Assembly (NCBI RefSeq): GCF_033115175.1
Contig: NC_084827.1
Location: 62,991,201-63,055,200 of the forward strand
Source: Lepus europaeus
Taxonomy: Eukaryota; Chordata; Mammalia; Lagomorpha; Leporidae
Reading direction: 5' to 3'
DNA length: 64,000 nucleotides
Below are positions 10,363 to 21,828 of the stretch, one piece after another; position 1 is the stretch's first letter; the number at the start of each line of letters is the position of its first letter. The translations under genes were made by a program, and so were the position numbers. The notes under the pieces are model-generated. The model was not told the origin of the DNA. It searched no databases and saw nothing but the letters and a program-made list of their open reading frames with translations.

Positions 10363-11334
10363 AGGAAAGGCACAGGCTGGGAAGAAGACTGGGGCAAGGG
10401 CAAGAGCCTCAGCCTCAAAGGGCGAGCAGAGGTCAGGCTGTGTCGTGGTGGGGAGAAGGGGTCACGTGAACAGTCAGGAAGAACCGGGCTCGAGGACTCT
10501 GCTAGGAATTGGGCAGAAACAAGTACTGTCTAAGGCAGCCTCTTGTCCAAGGTACACACATGCATGTCTATGTTCACATGCATGTTTCTTAATATATGTG
10601 TGGGAAGGAAGGATGAGTTGGAGTGTTGCATTGTTATGATAAGTATCTACCAACACGCATTAATGTTGCCTAAGCTGGGGGGAGAAGAACCTACAAGTGC
10701 TTTTCCTAAGAAGCCACTGTGTTTATACAATTTATATTCAGGGGAGGAGAAGATAAGGAGAACAGTGAGGTGACAGTGAGGGAGATAATTATAGCGTGGC
10801 TGGTGAGCAAATTCAATTTCCTGAGACAAACATAGTTGATGAGTCGGCATGAGCTGATGCAATTTTCTATTAGCAACATTCTCACAAATGCATTCTCCCG
10901 GAACTATCTTAGGAGCCTAGGTCTCAAGGCTCCAAGTTACAGATCACTGGACGTGAATACAGATATGATACTAACAGCTATGAAGAGAGGTTCCTTCATT
11001 CTTTGGAGGAAACCATCCAGCCAGCCTATCACCTTAGGATGACAAGATGGAAACATTAAAATAGACCTTAAAGAGGTCCCTCCACTCCATGAGTTAATAT
11101 TTGCACATTTCTTAAAATTTAGAGGATGAACTCTACCCCTGTGCCTTTACAGTAATTTGTCGGTGTTCCCAGCTTTCTTAAGCTTTCACAAAGCACTGGC
11201 ACTAGCGTTTGGATGTGGTTTGAGTGGACTCCATAAAGGTTCAGATGCCTGAGGCTTGGTCTCCAGTGTAGAGGTGTTGAGGTGATAGGAACTTCAGGAG
11301 ATGAGGTCAGGGTAGGTGTAGCAGGGAAGATGCT
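10363..11334. other. Unique sequence, possible conserved non-coding element
   Basis: SINE-free, moderately AT-rich sequence with no open frame of interest. The part at about 10640-11045 has complex composition without simple repeats, the sort of texture seen in conserved regulatory sequence. That is only an impression. Confidence 0.35.
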
Positions 11335-11566
11335 GGTCAGGACACCTCCCTGCCATATCAGGATTCCCCGGGGTTGATACCCGGCTCCAGCTCCTGGCTC
11401 CAGCTTCCCGCTAATGTGCACCCTGGGAGGCAGCAACCATAGCTCAGGTGGTTGAATTCCTGCCATGCACATAGGAGACCTGGATTGAGTAGTCCTGGCT
11501 CCCAGCTTTGGCATCACAGCTGTTACATTTGGGGAATGAGCCAGTGGATGGGAATTTTCTCTCTGG
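11335..11566 (+). mobile_element. Old diverged C-SINE fragment
   Basis: Weak but collinear similarity to the C-SINE body: CTCCAGCTTCCCGCTAATG, GGGAGGCAGC, ATAGGAGACCTGGATTGAG and GAATGAGCCAGTGGATGGGA. No tail or duplicated target. Confidence 0.6.
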
Positions 11567-11848
11567 GGTCCTAGAAGGTAATTGGGCCTTGGGCACACTG
11601 CCCCTGGAAGGCGTTAAGACTGGCTTCACGGAGTGCACTGGTTTCTGTGAAAATGGACTGTTAGAAAACATCCAGCTGGCTGGCTCCCCGGCCCACCGCG
11701 TGCTCTCTTCCACACTTGCTGGCACTATTGTGACCCCAACCATCAGGAGGCCCTTCCCGGAGCTGTGCAGACACCAGTATCCTGCTCCTGACACCCCCCC
11801 ACCCCCGAGGTGGGAAGAAGTCAACCTCTCCTCTTTATAAAGCACCTA

Positions 11849-12172
11849 GGGGCTGGCGCTATGGTGTAGTGGCGCAGTGGCGCAGTGGGTTAATCCTCCA
11901 CCTGCAGTGCTGGCAACCCATATGGGTGCCGGTTTGAGTCCCGGCTGTTTCTCTTCCAATCCAGCTCTCTGCTGTGGCCTGGGAAAGCAGTGGAAGATGG
12001 CCTAAGTCCTTGGGCCCCTGCACCCACGTGGGAGACCCGGAAGAAGCTGCTGGCTCCTGGCTTCGTTGCAGCCATTTGGGTGTGAACCAGCAGATGGAAG
12101 ACTTCTCTCTGTCTATCTCTGCCTCTCTATAACTCTGCCTCTCAAATAAATAAATAAATAAAATCTTTAAAA
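11849..12172 (+). mobile_element. C-SINE with a triplicated head segment
   Basis: Well-preserved plus-strand copy. Its head contains three consecutive copies of a short AGTGG(C)GC unit (about 11866-11889). The tail is CAAATAAATAAATAAATAAA. Target-site copies AAAGCACC occur on both sides (about 11840 and 12173). Confidence 0.9.
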
Positions 12173-12390
12173 AAAGCACCCAGCCTCAGGGAGTTTGTTG
12201 TAGGAACACTTAGGGCAGAACTAAGACAGGGTGCTTTGGACTGCCTTGTGTCACAGCTTGAAGCCCTCACTCCCAACATGATTCTCTTGGGACAGAGAGC
12301 CTTGGAGGAGGTAACTGAGGTGAAATGAAGTTGTCAGGATGGAGCCCTAACCTAATAGGACCAGTGTCCTCCTGAGAAGAAAAGACACAT

Positions 12391-12639
12391 GGCCGGCGCT
12401 GTGGAATAGTGGGTAAAGCCGCCGCCTGAAGTGCCGGCATCCCATATGGGCATTGGTTCAAGTCCTGGCTGCTCCACTTCTGATCCAGCTCTCTGCTGTG
12501 GTCTGGGAAAGCAGTAGAAGATGGCCTAAGTGCTTGGGCCCCTGCACCCACGTGGGAGACCTGGAAGAAGCTCCTGGCTTCGGATTGTTGCAGCTCTGGT
12601 CATTGCAGCCATCTGGGGGAGTGAACCAGTGGATGGAAG

Positions 12640-12685
<46 letters not shown>

Positions 12686-12745
12686 GTCTCTGCCCCTCTG
12701 TAAGTCTGCCTTTCAAATAAATAAATAAATCTTTTTAAAAAAAAA
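12391..12745 (+). mobile_element. C-SINE
   Basis: Full-length plus-strand copy from GGCCGGCGCTGTGGAATAG through a 30-base CT tract to the AAATAAATAAAT tail. The related AGAAGAAAAGACACA and AGAAGAGAAGAGACCACA flanks are probable target-site copies. Confidence 0.92.
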
Positions 12746-13057
12746 GAAGAAGAGAAGAGACCACAGATGTGTGAGCTCAGAGAAAAGTCCACGTGTGTGC
12801 ACAGAGAAAAGGCAGCCAGCCGCCTGTTAGCCAAGGAGAGAAGCCTCAAAGGCACCAAACCCACCCACTCTTGGATCTTGGACTTCAGCCTCCTGCACCA
12901 TGAGAAATGAAGCTCTGTTGACTTATCCACCCTGTCTGTGGCCTTGTGTTCAGGTAACCCTGGCACACAGAGACAGCCAGCATTCCCCCCCAGTGCTCAA
13001 GTTATCCTGCCTTTTCTTTAAATACTACTACGACCAGGAACTGTGGTTTTCACTGCA

Positions 13058-13384
13058 ATTAAAAAAAAAAGATTTATGTATTTGAGAGGCAGAGTTACAG
13101 AGAGAGAGAGAGGAAGAGATAGAGATCTTCCATTCGCTGGTTCACTCCCCAGATGGCCGCAATGGCCGGAGCTGTGCCGATCCGAAGCCAGGAGCCAGGA
13201 GCTTCTTCCAGGTCTCCCACGCAGGTGCAGGGGCCCAAGCACTTGGGTCATCCTCCACTACTTTCCCAGGCATGTTAGCAGGGAGCCAGATCAGAAGTGG
13301 AGCAGCCGGGACTTGAACTGGCGTCTAAATGGGATGTCAGTGCTGCAGGTGGAGGCTCAACCCACTAAACCACAGCACTGGCCC
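13058..13384 (-). mobile_element. C-SINE
   Basis: Complete minus-strand copy. CTGCAATT just before it (about 13052-13059) recurs at 13390-13397 and is the likely target duplication. Confidence 0.92.
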
Positions 13385-13397
13385 CTTACCTGCAATT

Positions 13398-14395
13398 TTA
13401 TCCAGGGAAAGATCACAGTCCGAGTGCAGAATGTTCTCTTTCTCCAGCAACCCCATTGCAGTAGAAGTAACAGGATGCAGCTAACCAGAGCTGTTTCTAC
13501 AACGATCCGCTGCACTCCGGCCAAGCCAAGCTCCCTCCAAAGGTGACCCCACACTGATATTGTGCTTCAGTGTCTCATCCACAGAGCCGTCTGGGCAAGA
13601 TTTCCTCGGACTGAGTTCCGACGTGGAGTCTGTGATGAGTAGGCCTGTGCTGTCTGCCTCTTCCCCCTCGGTGGCAGCCATCGGGAGGACAGCGTGGTCC
13701 TCCAGCTCTGCAGGGAGGTCCAGCCACGGGCACAGTCAGGGCTCAGGCCCCTCTGGAGGCGCAAGTGGGAAACCAGGCTACAAACAGCTCATCAGGTAGC
13801 AAGCAAGTAAGGGCTGCATTTGCCAGGAGACAAGCCCAGTTCTTTGGCCAATTTGCAAGAGACCAGAGACTGCCCTCTCCTGGCCAGCCACACCATTGCT
13901 CTGCATAAACAGGCAGTGGATTGTGATCCAGATGGAATCACCAGTAAGCTTTACTCACAAGAAGGAGCTCGCAGATCCTGCTCCAGCTCCCACCCGGCCC
14001 CACCCCCCACCTCCACCTGAACCGGGACCCTCACCTCTGTTCCACGTACCCCATCCAACAAAACTTTCCTTACACTCCACATTCTCCACTTGGCTTCCCT
14101 AGATGAAGAGCTTGCAATCGCTCCCCAGTATCCCTGGGGTCACCCCCAACTTCTCATCACGGTGTTCAAGGCCTTTGATCATGGGATTATCCCACAGGCT
14201 CCTCCTCCGTCCTGAGCTCAGTGTCTTCACGTCACATCTTCCCTGCTGCTGCCCCGGTCTCCCCAGTCTCACATGTCGTCCTGGACTCCCTGCCATGTGT
14301 CCAAGTCATCGCATCACACAAGTGCTGTCAGCGGATCTCAAGCATTATCTTTGTGTCCCTGTCAACAGGGGTCTTTCCAGCACTGCTGTGCATTT
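13398..14395. other. Unique intergenic sequence
   Basis: No gene or repeat recognised. Includes a C-rich stretch near 13990-14020. Confidence 0.45.
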
Positions 14396-14690
14396 TTTAA
14401 AAAAAAAGATTTATTTGTTTATTTGAAAGGTAGAGTTACAGAGAGGCAGAGAGAGAGAGAGAGAGAGAGAAGCATTTCATTCTGCTGTTTCACTCCCCAG
14501 ATAGCCGGAGCTGCGCTATCAAAAGCCAGGAACCAGGGTCTCCCACAAGGGTGCAGGGGCCCAAGGACTTGGACCATCTTCCATTGTTTTCCCAGGCCAT
14601 TAGCAGACAGTTGGGTCGGAAGTGGAGCAGCCGGGACTTGAACCGGCACTGCAGGCAGAGGCTTTACCTGCTATGCCACAGCGCTGGCTC
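14396..14690 (-). mobile_element. C-SINE, internally shortened
   Basis: Minus-strand copy. The segment between the GA tract and body, and part of the head (around 14640-14655), are deleted. CTGCTGTG occurs at both flanks. Confidence 0.88.
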
Positions 14691-14820
14691 CTGCTGTGCT
14701 GTTAATATTCTGTTTCCCCCTGGACCCTGAGCACACAGCCTTTAGCCTCTGGTGCAGCATCGTTCAGTCCACCTTCCCTACATCAACCATAGCACCCACC
14801 TGTCCAGAGCTTTCAATGAT

Positions 14821-14852
14821 CCCACCACCACCACCACCACCACCACAACCAC
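14821..14852. repeat. (CCA)n microsatellite
   Basis: Eight to ten consecutive CCA units with one interruption. Likely to vary in length between individuals. Confidence 0.9.
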
Positions 14853-15707
14853 TAGTCTCAGGGGTTCTGGGTGCTTAGGCTTGAACCTGCTCTGCTGGAA
14901 TGCCCTGGACCTCCTGAGAAGAACTTCTCCCAGGAGGTCCCAGAGACCTCTCGACAGTCCTCAAGAGAGCTTGTTTTCCAGGCCGCCACCTTGTGTAATG
15001 GCCCACAAGCTAAGAGTGGTTTTATATTTTAGAATGGTTGAAGAAAAACCAAAAGGATCATTTCATGATGGTTGGAACTGTGACTTTTGGAACCCTTTAT
15101 AAGCTTTTATTGGAGCATAGTTGTGTCATTCACCGACATAGTATTCTTCTGAGTGCCTTCACGGTACAACAGCACAATTGGGTATTTGCGATGCACATTG
15201 TATGGGCAGAAAAGTCTAGAATCTTTACTATCTGGCTCTTCACAGGTAAAGCTGGTTTGCCCTGACTTCAAAGGTGAAGTGTAAGCTCTTGTATATTGAG
15301 TGGGGGTGGTGCACACAGTGAGTGCCCAGTTGGGGATGCCAAGTGAATCCTATTCCAAGCTCCTGCCCCTGCCTGCTCTCTCGTTTATGAATCCACCCAG
15401 CATGGTAATCTCAGCCCCACCAGTTCCCTAACCTGGCCTGTGCTCCACAGAAAATCTCCTCCACTAAGCCTTCCTGTGTTCCCCACCCCATCCCAGCTCC
15501 AGCTGCAACTCCAGCAGAATTTTATTTACAGTTGTTTGTGTCTGTTCAGATTCTCCTGCACATGATTATTATACATCACTATGAACTTATATCTGTGAGC
15601 TCACCCATGGAGAGGTCAAGTGTATTGCAGCCTCTGGTGTCAAGAAGAGATGACGCCCAGGAAATGTTTGCTGAATGTCTAGGTGATTGGAAGTCTGGAT
15701 ATATGAA
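14853..15707. other. Unique intergenic sequence
   Basis: Nothing supportable is seen. Composition becomes AT-rich near 15000-15290. Confidence 0.45.
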
Positions 15708-15812
15708 TGAGTGGATGGATGGATGGATAGATGGATGCTTGCATGAATGGGTGGATGATGGATTATGAATGGATGGATGGATGGATGGATTATGGATGAG
15801 TGGATGGATGTC
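15708..15812. repeat. (TGGA)n microsatellite, interrupted
   Basis: About 100 bases of TGGA/TGAA units in two purer blocks (15711-15735 and 15769-15790) separated by degenerate copies. Confidence 0.92.
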
Positions 15813-16901
15813 TGGAAGGATCAATGGTATTAGAAAAAAACCCAAGTTCCTTGAGCACATACATTACAACAAAAGGATGACTCAATCCTGGGAGAGAATT
15901 CCTGACAAGTGGTTCAAGCATTTTTTTTCCTTCCATTGATGATATGATAATAGGTTTCTCTGACCTTCTGGGAGCCCCAGCTACCCTAAGAGGTGTCTCC
16001 AATTCCTGACATTCTAAGGGTGCTGGGTAATGACAGCAGGCATGGGTACCCAGGGTCAAGGCGACAGGAAAAAGCATGTGAGAACTAATTCAAGTCAGAA
16101 GTTGCTACCTGCCCTTCTACACAGGCCCCCGAGCTCTCCAAGAACAACACAAATTGAATAAACACTGATCACCTACACCCATGGCCTCAGAAAGGGTCAC
16201 AATCCAGGAGTGAACGAACAAGAATCAAACAGGAGCAAAGTGGACAGATGCTGGTGCTGAGGGAGGGTAGAGTGCCCCTGTGGCTCTGGGCAGTCACTTC
16301 CCAGCCAGAAGCAGCAAAGCAAAAGGCCTCATGGTTCATTGGATTGGGGGCGGGGTTGGGGGGGTCCCAGAAGCCACAGAGCAGGGCTGGCCTCCTCTGA
16401 TTTTCTCCACACACCAAGCTTGGTCTGCGAATGGAGCATATGGAGCCCGAGAGTAAGGATGAGAACAAGCACTGTGCTTTGTGGAACTCTGGTCTGGGAA
16501 GAACGACCACTATCTGGCATTGAGCACCATCCATGTGGCTGGCTCAGATCAAGTGTTTGCTGTCTTTTAGCAACACCCCTGCAAGGGTGCTATGCTTATC
16601 TCCCTCGTGGACTCACAGAGGTTGCAAGACTCAACACCTGGTCCTCCAATGATACTTGGTCGCCCAGTTGCAGAGGTGGTAGCGGCCCCTGCTTGGCACC
16701 ACAGGAATCAGGTGGAGGCACAGACCCAGCTCCGCCTGTGCTGAGGTAGCTGTGGAGAAGACCTCCCTTGACCCCACGGCCAACATCTGGATGCACAGAG
16801 GAGGTCCACCTGCTGCACACCAGCTTCGCCAGCACCATGCTGTCTCTCACACATGCAATCTCTCCTGTATGCTGGGTCCTCAAAGGAAAACAGACAAGCT
16901 C
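15813..16901. other. Unique intergenic sequence
   Basis: No gene or clear repeat. Includes a short G run near 16345-16365. Confidence 0.45.
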
Positions 16902-16904
16902 CAT

Positions 16905-17146
16905 GGAGAGTAGTGAGTAAAACCTCCGCTGCAGTGCTGGCATCCCATATGGGTGCTGGTTCCAGTCCTGGCTGCTCCACTTCACTCCAGCTCTCTGCTG
17001 TGGCCTGGGAAAGCAGTAGAAGATGGCCCAAGTCCTTGGGCCCCTGCACCTGCGTGGGAGACCTGGAAGAATCTCCTGGCTCCTGGCTTTGGATTGATTC
17101 AGCTCCAGCCATTGTAGCCATCTGGGAAGGAACCAGCAGATGGAAG

Positions 17147-17188
<42 letters not shown>

Positions 17189-17263
17189 CTGCATCTCGGT
17201 AACTCTGCCTTTCAAATAAATAGATCTAAAGAGAGAGAGAGAGAGAGACAGAGAGAGAGAGAG
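16905..17263 (+). mobile_element. C-SINE, 5'-truncated, with GA-repeat tail
   Basis: The plus-strand body is clear but the first bases of the head are missing. The normal CT tract (17150-17182) and AAATAAATAGATCTAAA tail are followed by a GA tract. The copies AGACAAGCTCCAT (16892-16904) and AGACAGGCTCCAT (17264-17276) are the target-site duplication, so the GA tract came in with the element. Confidence 0.92.
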
Positions 17264-17276
17264 AGACAGGCTCCAT

Positions 17277-17654
17277 TAGCCCCACTGTGCAGGTTGGCAC
17301 ACGCCACTCAGGAGGGAGGCCATGCCTGTCCCCCTCGCAGTTGAAGCACGGCAGATGGTACACACAAGGGTGAAGCCGCGGGAAAGGGGGCCACAGGCGC
17401 CTCTCTGCTGGACAACGGGCTCTGACTGCCAATGCAGCATGAGGCCTCCCCAGGCTGTGGCACTGGCTGAAAAGGCTGGCATACCTGGCCTAGACTTCCC
17501 AGCAGTCCCTCCAAGCATACGGAGCCTGTTTACTGAATGAGGTCGTAAAGTAAAAGCAGACAGGCTCTGTCACTCAGGAGCTGCAGCGCGGCAGGCGGCT
17601 GGACCTGGGCCAGGTTCTGGGAAACACCTGCACCTGCTACTTCACTGACAGCTC
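17277..17654. other. Unique intergenic sequence
   Basis: GC-moderate sequence with no recognisable gene or repeat. Confidence 0.45.
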
Positions 17655-17721
17655 ATTATTTTTTTTTAAATGACACCTTTATTGAGATATAATTTATGTG
17701 CCCTAAATCCTATCCAGTTTT

Positions 17722-17753
17722 GGAAAGATTTAATTGATTTGAAAGGCAGAGTG

Positions 17754-17811
<58 letters not shown>

Positions 17812-18063
17812 TCCATCTGCTGCTTCACTCTCTGAATGGCCACAATACCTGGGGCTGGGTCAATCCAACGCCAGGAACCTGGACCTCATCTCCCACATGG
17901 TAGCAGGGACACAAGCACTTGGGCCATCTTCTGCTGCTTTCCCAGGAACATTAGCAGGGAGCTGGATTGGAAGTGGAGCAGCCGGGACTTAAACTCGAGA
18001 TCTGATACAAGATGCCTGCATTATAAGCAGAAGCTTGGCCAGTTGTGCCACAGCACTGGTCCC
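17722..18063 (-). mobile_element. C-SINE inserted in the old L1
   Basis: Minus-strand copy whose tract is a (CA)n run (17756-17770) followed by a 37-base (GA)n run. Body and head complement are clear at 17880-18062. Confidence 0.9.
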
Positions 18064-18860
18064 AAAACTTGTCCTTTCTTATGGGGTCAACTCAGTGGTT
18101 TTTTGTCTGTTCACAGAGCTCTGTATACCTCAGTAAGTTGTTCCTTCTGATTTTAGAGCATTTTTATCTCCCCCTTAAAAAAAAACCATACTCCCTATCT
18201 GCTCTTCTCCCAGCCCCTGGCAACCATCACGTGTTTTCTGTCTCTCCAGATCTGCCTGTTCTGAACATTTCACACGGACAGAATCATACAGTGCTCTGGT
18301 GACCATTGTCTTCCCAGTAGCCATAACATTGTCAAGGACCCACGTTGCACCTAGCATTCTGACACTCCTTTTCATGGTTGGGTAATATTCCACTTTATGG
18401 ATATACCACATTGCACTTATCCACTCATAACTTGAATATTTGAGTCCTTTTTATTTTATTTTTACTACCACAGATATGCATGTGTATGTTTTGATGTGGA
18501 CTTATGCTTTAATTTCTCTTGGGTGTATACCTGGGAGTGACATTGTGGGGTCACATAAGTGTATGCTCATCATTTTCAGAAACTATTAAGTTCTTTTCTA
18601 AAGTTGCTGCACCGTTAGGTGTTCCTGCCAGCAGCATGCGAGGGCCCCCACATCCTAGCTCTTGTTTTCACAGCCATCCTGGTGAGGATGAAGCGGTAGC
18701 TCATTGTGATTTTGGTGAATGGTGCTGAGCATCTTTTCATGTCCTTATCAATCACTTTAAGAGACATCTATTCAAATGTTTGCCCTGTTTGAATCATGAC
18801 TTTTGTCTTCTTATTGTTGAATTGTAGAAGTTCTTTATATATTTTGGGTACCAGACTCTT

Positions 18861-19201
18861 TTTTAAAGATTTATTTTATTTATTTGGAAGACAGAGTTAC
18901 AGAGAGAGATAGAGCCAGAGACAGAGAAAGAGAGAAAGAGAGAGAGAGAGAGGTCTTCCATCTGCTAGTTCACTCCCAAAATGACCACAATGGACAGAGC
19001 TGAGCTGATCTGAAGCCAGAGCGAGGAGCTTCTGCAACATGGGCTCAGGGGCCCAAGGACTTGGGCCATCTTCTACTGCTTTCCCAGGCCAGAGCAGAGA
19101 GCTGGATTGGAAGTGGAGCAGCCGAGACTCAAACCATTGCTCACATGGGATACCGGCACTACAGGCCGTGGCTTTAACCCGCTGCACCACAGAGCCAGCC
19201 C
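18861..19201 (-). mobile_element. C-SINE inserted in the old L1
   Basis: Full-length minus-strand copy. TGGGTACCAGACTCTT precedes it (about 18845-18860) and is repeated exactly after it (about 19202-19217), a clean target-site duplication of old L1 sequence. Confidence 0.95.
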
Positions 19202-19317
19202 CTGGGTACCAGACTCTTATCAGATAAATAGTTTGAAATATTTTATCTCATTCTGTGTGCTCTTGCCACTTTACAGGTGATGTTTTGAAGCACAAAGCTT
19301 TTGAATTTATTTACTTA

Positions 19318-19485
19318 TTCTAATTTTTAAATATTTGTTTATTTACTTGAAGGGCAGAGAGAGAGAGTGAGAAAAAGAGAGAGCGAGCGAGAGCAAGAGT
19401 GAGAGTGAGAGAGAGAGAGAAAGATAAATCTTCCATCCACTGGTTCACTCCCCAAATGAACACAACCACCAGGACTGGGTCAACT
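19318..19485 (-). mobile_element. C-SINE fragment
   Basis: Only the tail, an irregular GA tract with CGAGCGAG interruptions, and the first part of the body remain; the rest of the element is missing. It abuts another copy on its right. Confidence 0.82.
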
Positions 19486-19510
19486 TCAGTTTGTGAAGAT
19501 TTACTCCTAT

Positions 19511-19812
19511 ATTTTATTTATTTATTTGAAAGGCAGAGTTACAGAGAGAGGTAGAGACAGAGAGTCAGAGAGAAAGGTTCACTCCCCAAATGGCCGCAAT
19601 GACCAGGGCTGGCCAGACTGAAGCCAGGAGCCTCTTCCAGGTCTCCTATGTGGGTGCAGGAGCCCAAGCACTTGGGCCATCTTCCACTGCTTTCCCAGGT
19701 GCATTATCAGAGAGCTGGATGGGAAGTGGAGCAGCCAGGACTGGAGCCAGAGCCCATATGGGATGCTGGCATCGCAGGCAGAGACTAACCCGCTATGCCA
19801 CGTACCAGCCCC
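19511..19812 (-). mobile_element. C-SINE
   Basis: Minus-strand copy with a shortened GA tract and deleted GTCTTCCATCTG block. Body and degenerate head end near CCACGTACCAGCCCCCC. Confidence 0.88.
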
Positions 19813-20170
19813 CCATATTCTCTCGATTATCATGGTTGTACTAGTTTTGAAATTTGGCCTTGGAAGTGTGAGTCCCCCAGATTTGTTAGTCTCTGTTAAG
19901 GTTATTTTGGCTATTCTGGGTCCCTGTATTTCCATATGAACATTAGGACCACCTGTCAACTTCTTCAAAAGATTTTGATGAGAATTGTGTTGAATCTGAA
20001 GAACAACTTGAGGAATATTGCCACCTTCACACATCGATACAATCCATGAACATGGATGTTTTTCCATGTATTTAGGCCTTCAATTTCTTTCATACATATC
20101 TTGCGGTTGTTAGTGTGCACTTCTATTGTTAAACTTATCCCTATGTATGTTCTTCTTCTTGATATTCTTC

Positions 20171-20707
20171 AGCTCATTTTTAGGCAAAGAAAGCAGATGA
20201 AGACAAAATGATTCTCTGAATCCAAAGGGAAGGGTTCCTCTGAATTCCCATCATTGGCGCTTCACGAGGCAGATCAGCCACAGTGGGCTTCCTTCATCCA
20301 GGCACCATTCCAGGGTTGGGGTCCCCCGTGTCCTCTTCAGCTGGTTCAAGGTCTCCCTCTCCAGCTGGGAGACAAGGAGCACATTCACTCCGCAGTGTGA
20401 GTGACGCGAACACCTGGCCTTTCACGGAACATTCTAGTCCCACCCCTTCACTGCTGGGGGTGTAGTAAGTGGTTCATCTGTGCCATTCGCAATGCTGGCA
20501 GCTGGTGACACAGCAGATGACTCTAGAGAGGCCCTGCCCTCAGGGGGCTCTGGTTAGGGAGGACCCCCACGCAGACAGGGGCACACAGAAGGGTGCACAG
20601 AGGGCTCCCCGGAGCCCAGAAAGGACACCACTCTGGCTGTCAGTGGGAGTCAGTGGGGCTGTCAGAGGTCCCCAGGGGTCCCCAGACTGCATCTTGAAAG
20701 ATGAGAG
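20171..20707. other. Unique intergenic sequence
   Basis: No gene or repeat recognised between the old L1 and the 5S rRNA fragment. Confidence 0.45.
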
Positions 20708-20718
20708 CAAGGTCCCTG

Positions 20719-20799
20719 AACCACCCTGGATGCACCCGATCTTGACTGAGGTCAGAAGCTAAGCAGGGTCGGGCCTGGTTAGTACCTGGATGGGAGAAC
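20719..20799 (+). pseudogene. Truncated 5S rRNA pseudogene
   Basis: About 80 bases match vertebrate 5S rRNA from roughly nucleotide 13 to 90 of 121. The internal block GAAGCTAAGCAGGGTCGGGC and GGTTAGTACCTGGATGGGAGA is almost perfect. The A-box and intermediate element of the internal promoter survive. The C-box is cut short and both ends are missing. CAAGGTCCCTG is present on each side (20708-20718 and 20799-20809), as expected for a retroposed copy. No poly(A) tail is visible. Not a functional 5S gene. Confidence 0.9.
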
Positions 20800-20809
20800 A
20801 AGGTCCCTG

Positions 20810-21114
20810 GATGCAGGTACAGGGAGAGCAGCTCTGAGGCAGATGTGGCAGGGCTGAGTAGTCACCATGAGGGGCAGGCATGGCAGCTCAGCAGGTTGAG
20901 TTGACCTTGGGGCTTAGAGGTGCACACAAGGGAGTTATCAAGGCATCTGGCAAAGTTTGCAATCTCTTAGGGACAGGGAGTGACTGAAGAGGAGAGGCTC
21001 CATGGAGCCCAGAAAAGCTCCAAGCGCTAGTGACCCAGCAGAAGAGGATGAGCTGGCCAAGAAGGCTGGGCAGAGGACTGAGCCACTGGAGGAACACTGG
21101 GAGAGGTTGTGAAG
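20810..21114. other. Unique intergenic sequence
   Basis: Nothing recognisable. Confidence 0.45.
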
Positions 21115-21327
21115 TCAGCATCCCACATCCGAGTGCCAGTTCATGCTAATGTGCCTGGGAAGTAGCAGATGATGGTTCAAGTACTTGAGTCTTTGCCACC
21201 CATGTCAGAGACCTGGATAGAGTTCCTGGCTCCTGGTTTGGCCTAGCCCAGACTCAACTAGTGCAGCCATTGGGGGAGTGAGCCAGTAAATGGGAGATCT
21301 CTCTCCCTCTCTTCCTCTCCCTCTGAC
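21115..21327 (+). mobile_element. Old diverged C-SINE
   Basis: Collinear but degenerate plus-strand body: CATCCCACATCCGAGTGCC, GTACTTGAGTCTTTGCCACC, GAGTGAGCCAGTAAATGGGA and a short CT-rich tail. Confidence 0.7.
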
Positions 21328-21490
21328 ATTTTTTTTTGACAAGCAGAGTTAGACAGTGAGAGAGAGACAGAGAGAAAGGTCTTCCTTTTTGCATTGGTTC
21401 ACCCCCCAAGGTGGCCGCTATGGACGGTGTGCTGCACTGATCCAAAGCCAGGAGTCAGGTGCTTCCTCCTGGTCTCCCATGTGGACACCC
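21328..21490 (-). mobile_element. Second-type C-SINE fragment
   Basis: Starts on the plus strand with T9 and GACAAGCAGAGTTAGACAGTG, then GGTCTTCCTTTTTGC. These mark the variant family also present at 35.8, 51.4, 52.8 and 61.4 kb. It stops after CTGGTCTCCCATG, about halfway through the element. Confidence 0.8.
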
Positions 21491-21494
21491 CCTT

Positions 21495-21532
21495 TTTAAA
21501 AAGAAATTATTTTATTTCAAAAGCAGAGTTAC

Positions 21533-21571
<39 letters not shown>

Positions 21572-21828
21572 CTTCTATCTGCTGGCTTACTCCCCAAATG
21601 ACTGCAACAGCTAGGTTTGGGCAAGGCCAAAGCCAGGAGCCTGGAATTCCACTGGATCTCCCAGGTGGGTGGCAGGGGCCCAAGTACTTGGGCCATCTTC
21701 TACTGCTTTCCAAGGCCCATTAGCAGGAAGCTGGATCAGAAGTGGAGCAGCTGGGATTTGAACCAGCAACCATATGGGATGCCGGCACTACAGGTGGTGG
21801 CTTAACCTGCTGTATCACAGTGCTGAGC
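21495..21828 (-). mobile_element. C-SINE
   Basis: Minus-strand copy with a pure GA tract (21537-21569), conserved body and head complement ending TCACAGTGCTGAGCCCAGC. Confidence 0.88.

Larger units (their letters stand above)
17655..20170 (-). mobile_element. Old L1 (L1M-type) 3' region, antisense, broken by four C-SINEs
   Basis: On the plus strand, TTTATTGAGATATAATTTATG (17679 on), CAGCCCCTGGCAACCATCA, TAATATTCCACTTTATGGAT, TCTCTTGGGTGTATACCTGG and TTTTTCCATGTATTTAGGCC are in the order expected for the complement of an ancient mammalian L1 ORF2 end and 3' UTR. It is heavily diverged and far older than the L1 at 22 kb. The C-SINEs split it into pieces but the pieces remain collinear. Confidence 0.85.

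Noticed and set aside
20708-20809. Functional 5S rRNA gene
   Set aside because: Both ends and half of the C-box are missing and no T-run terminator follows.
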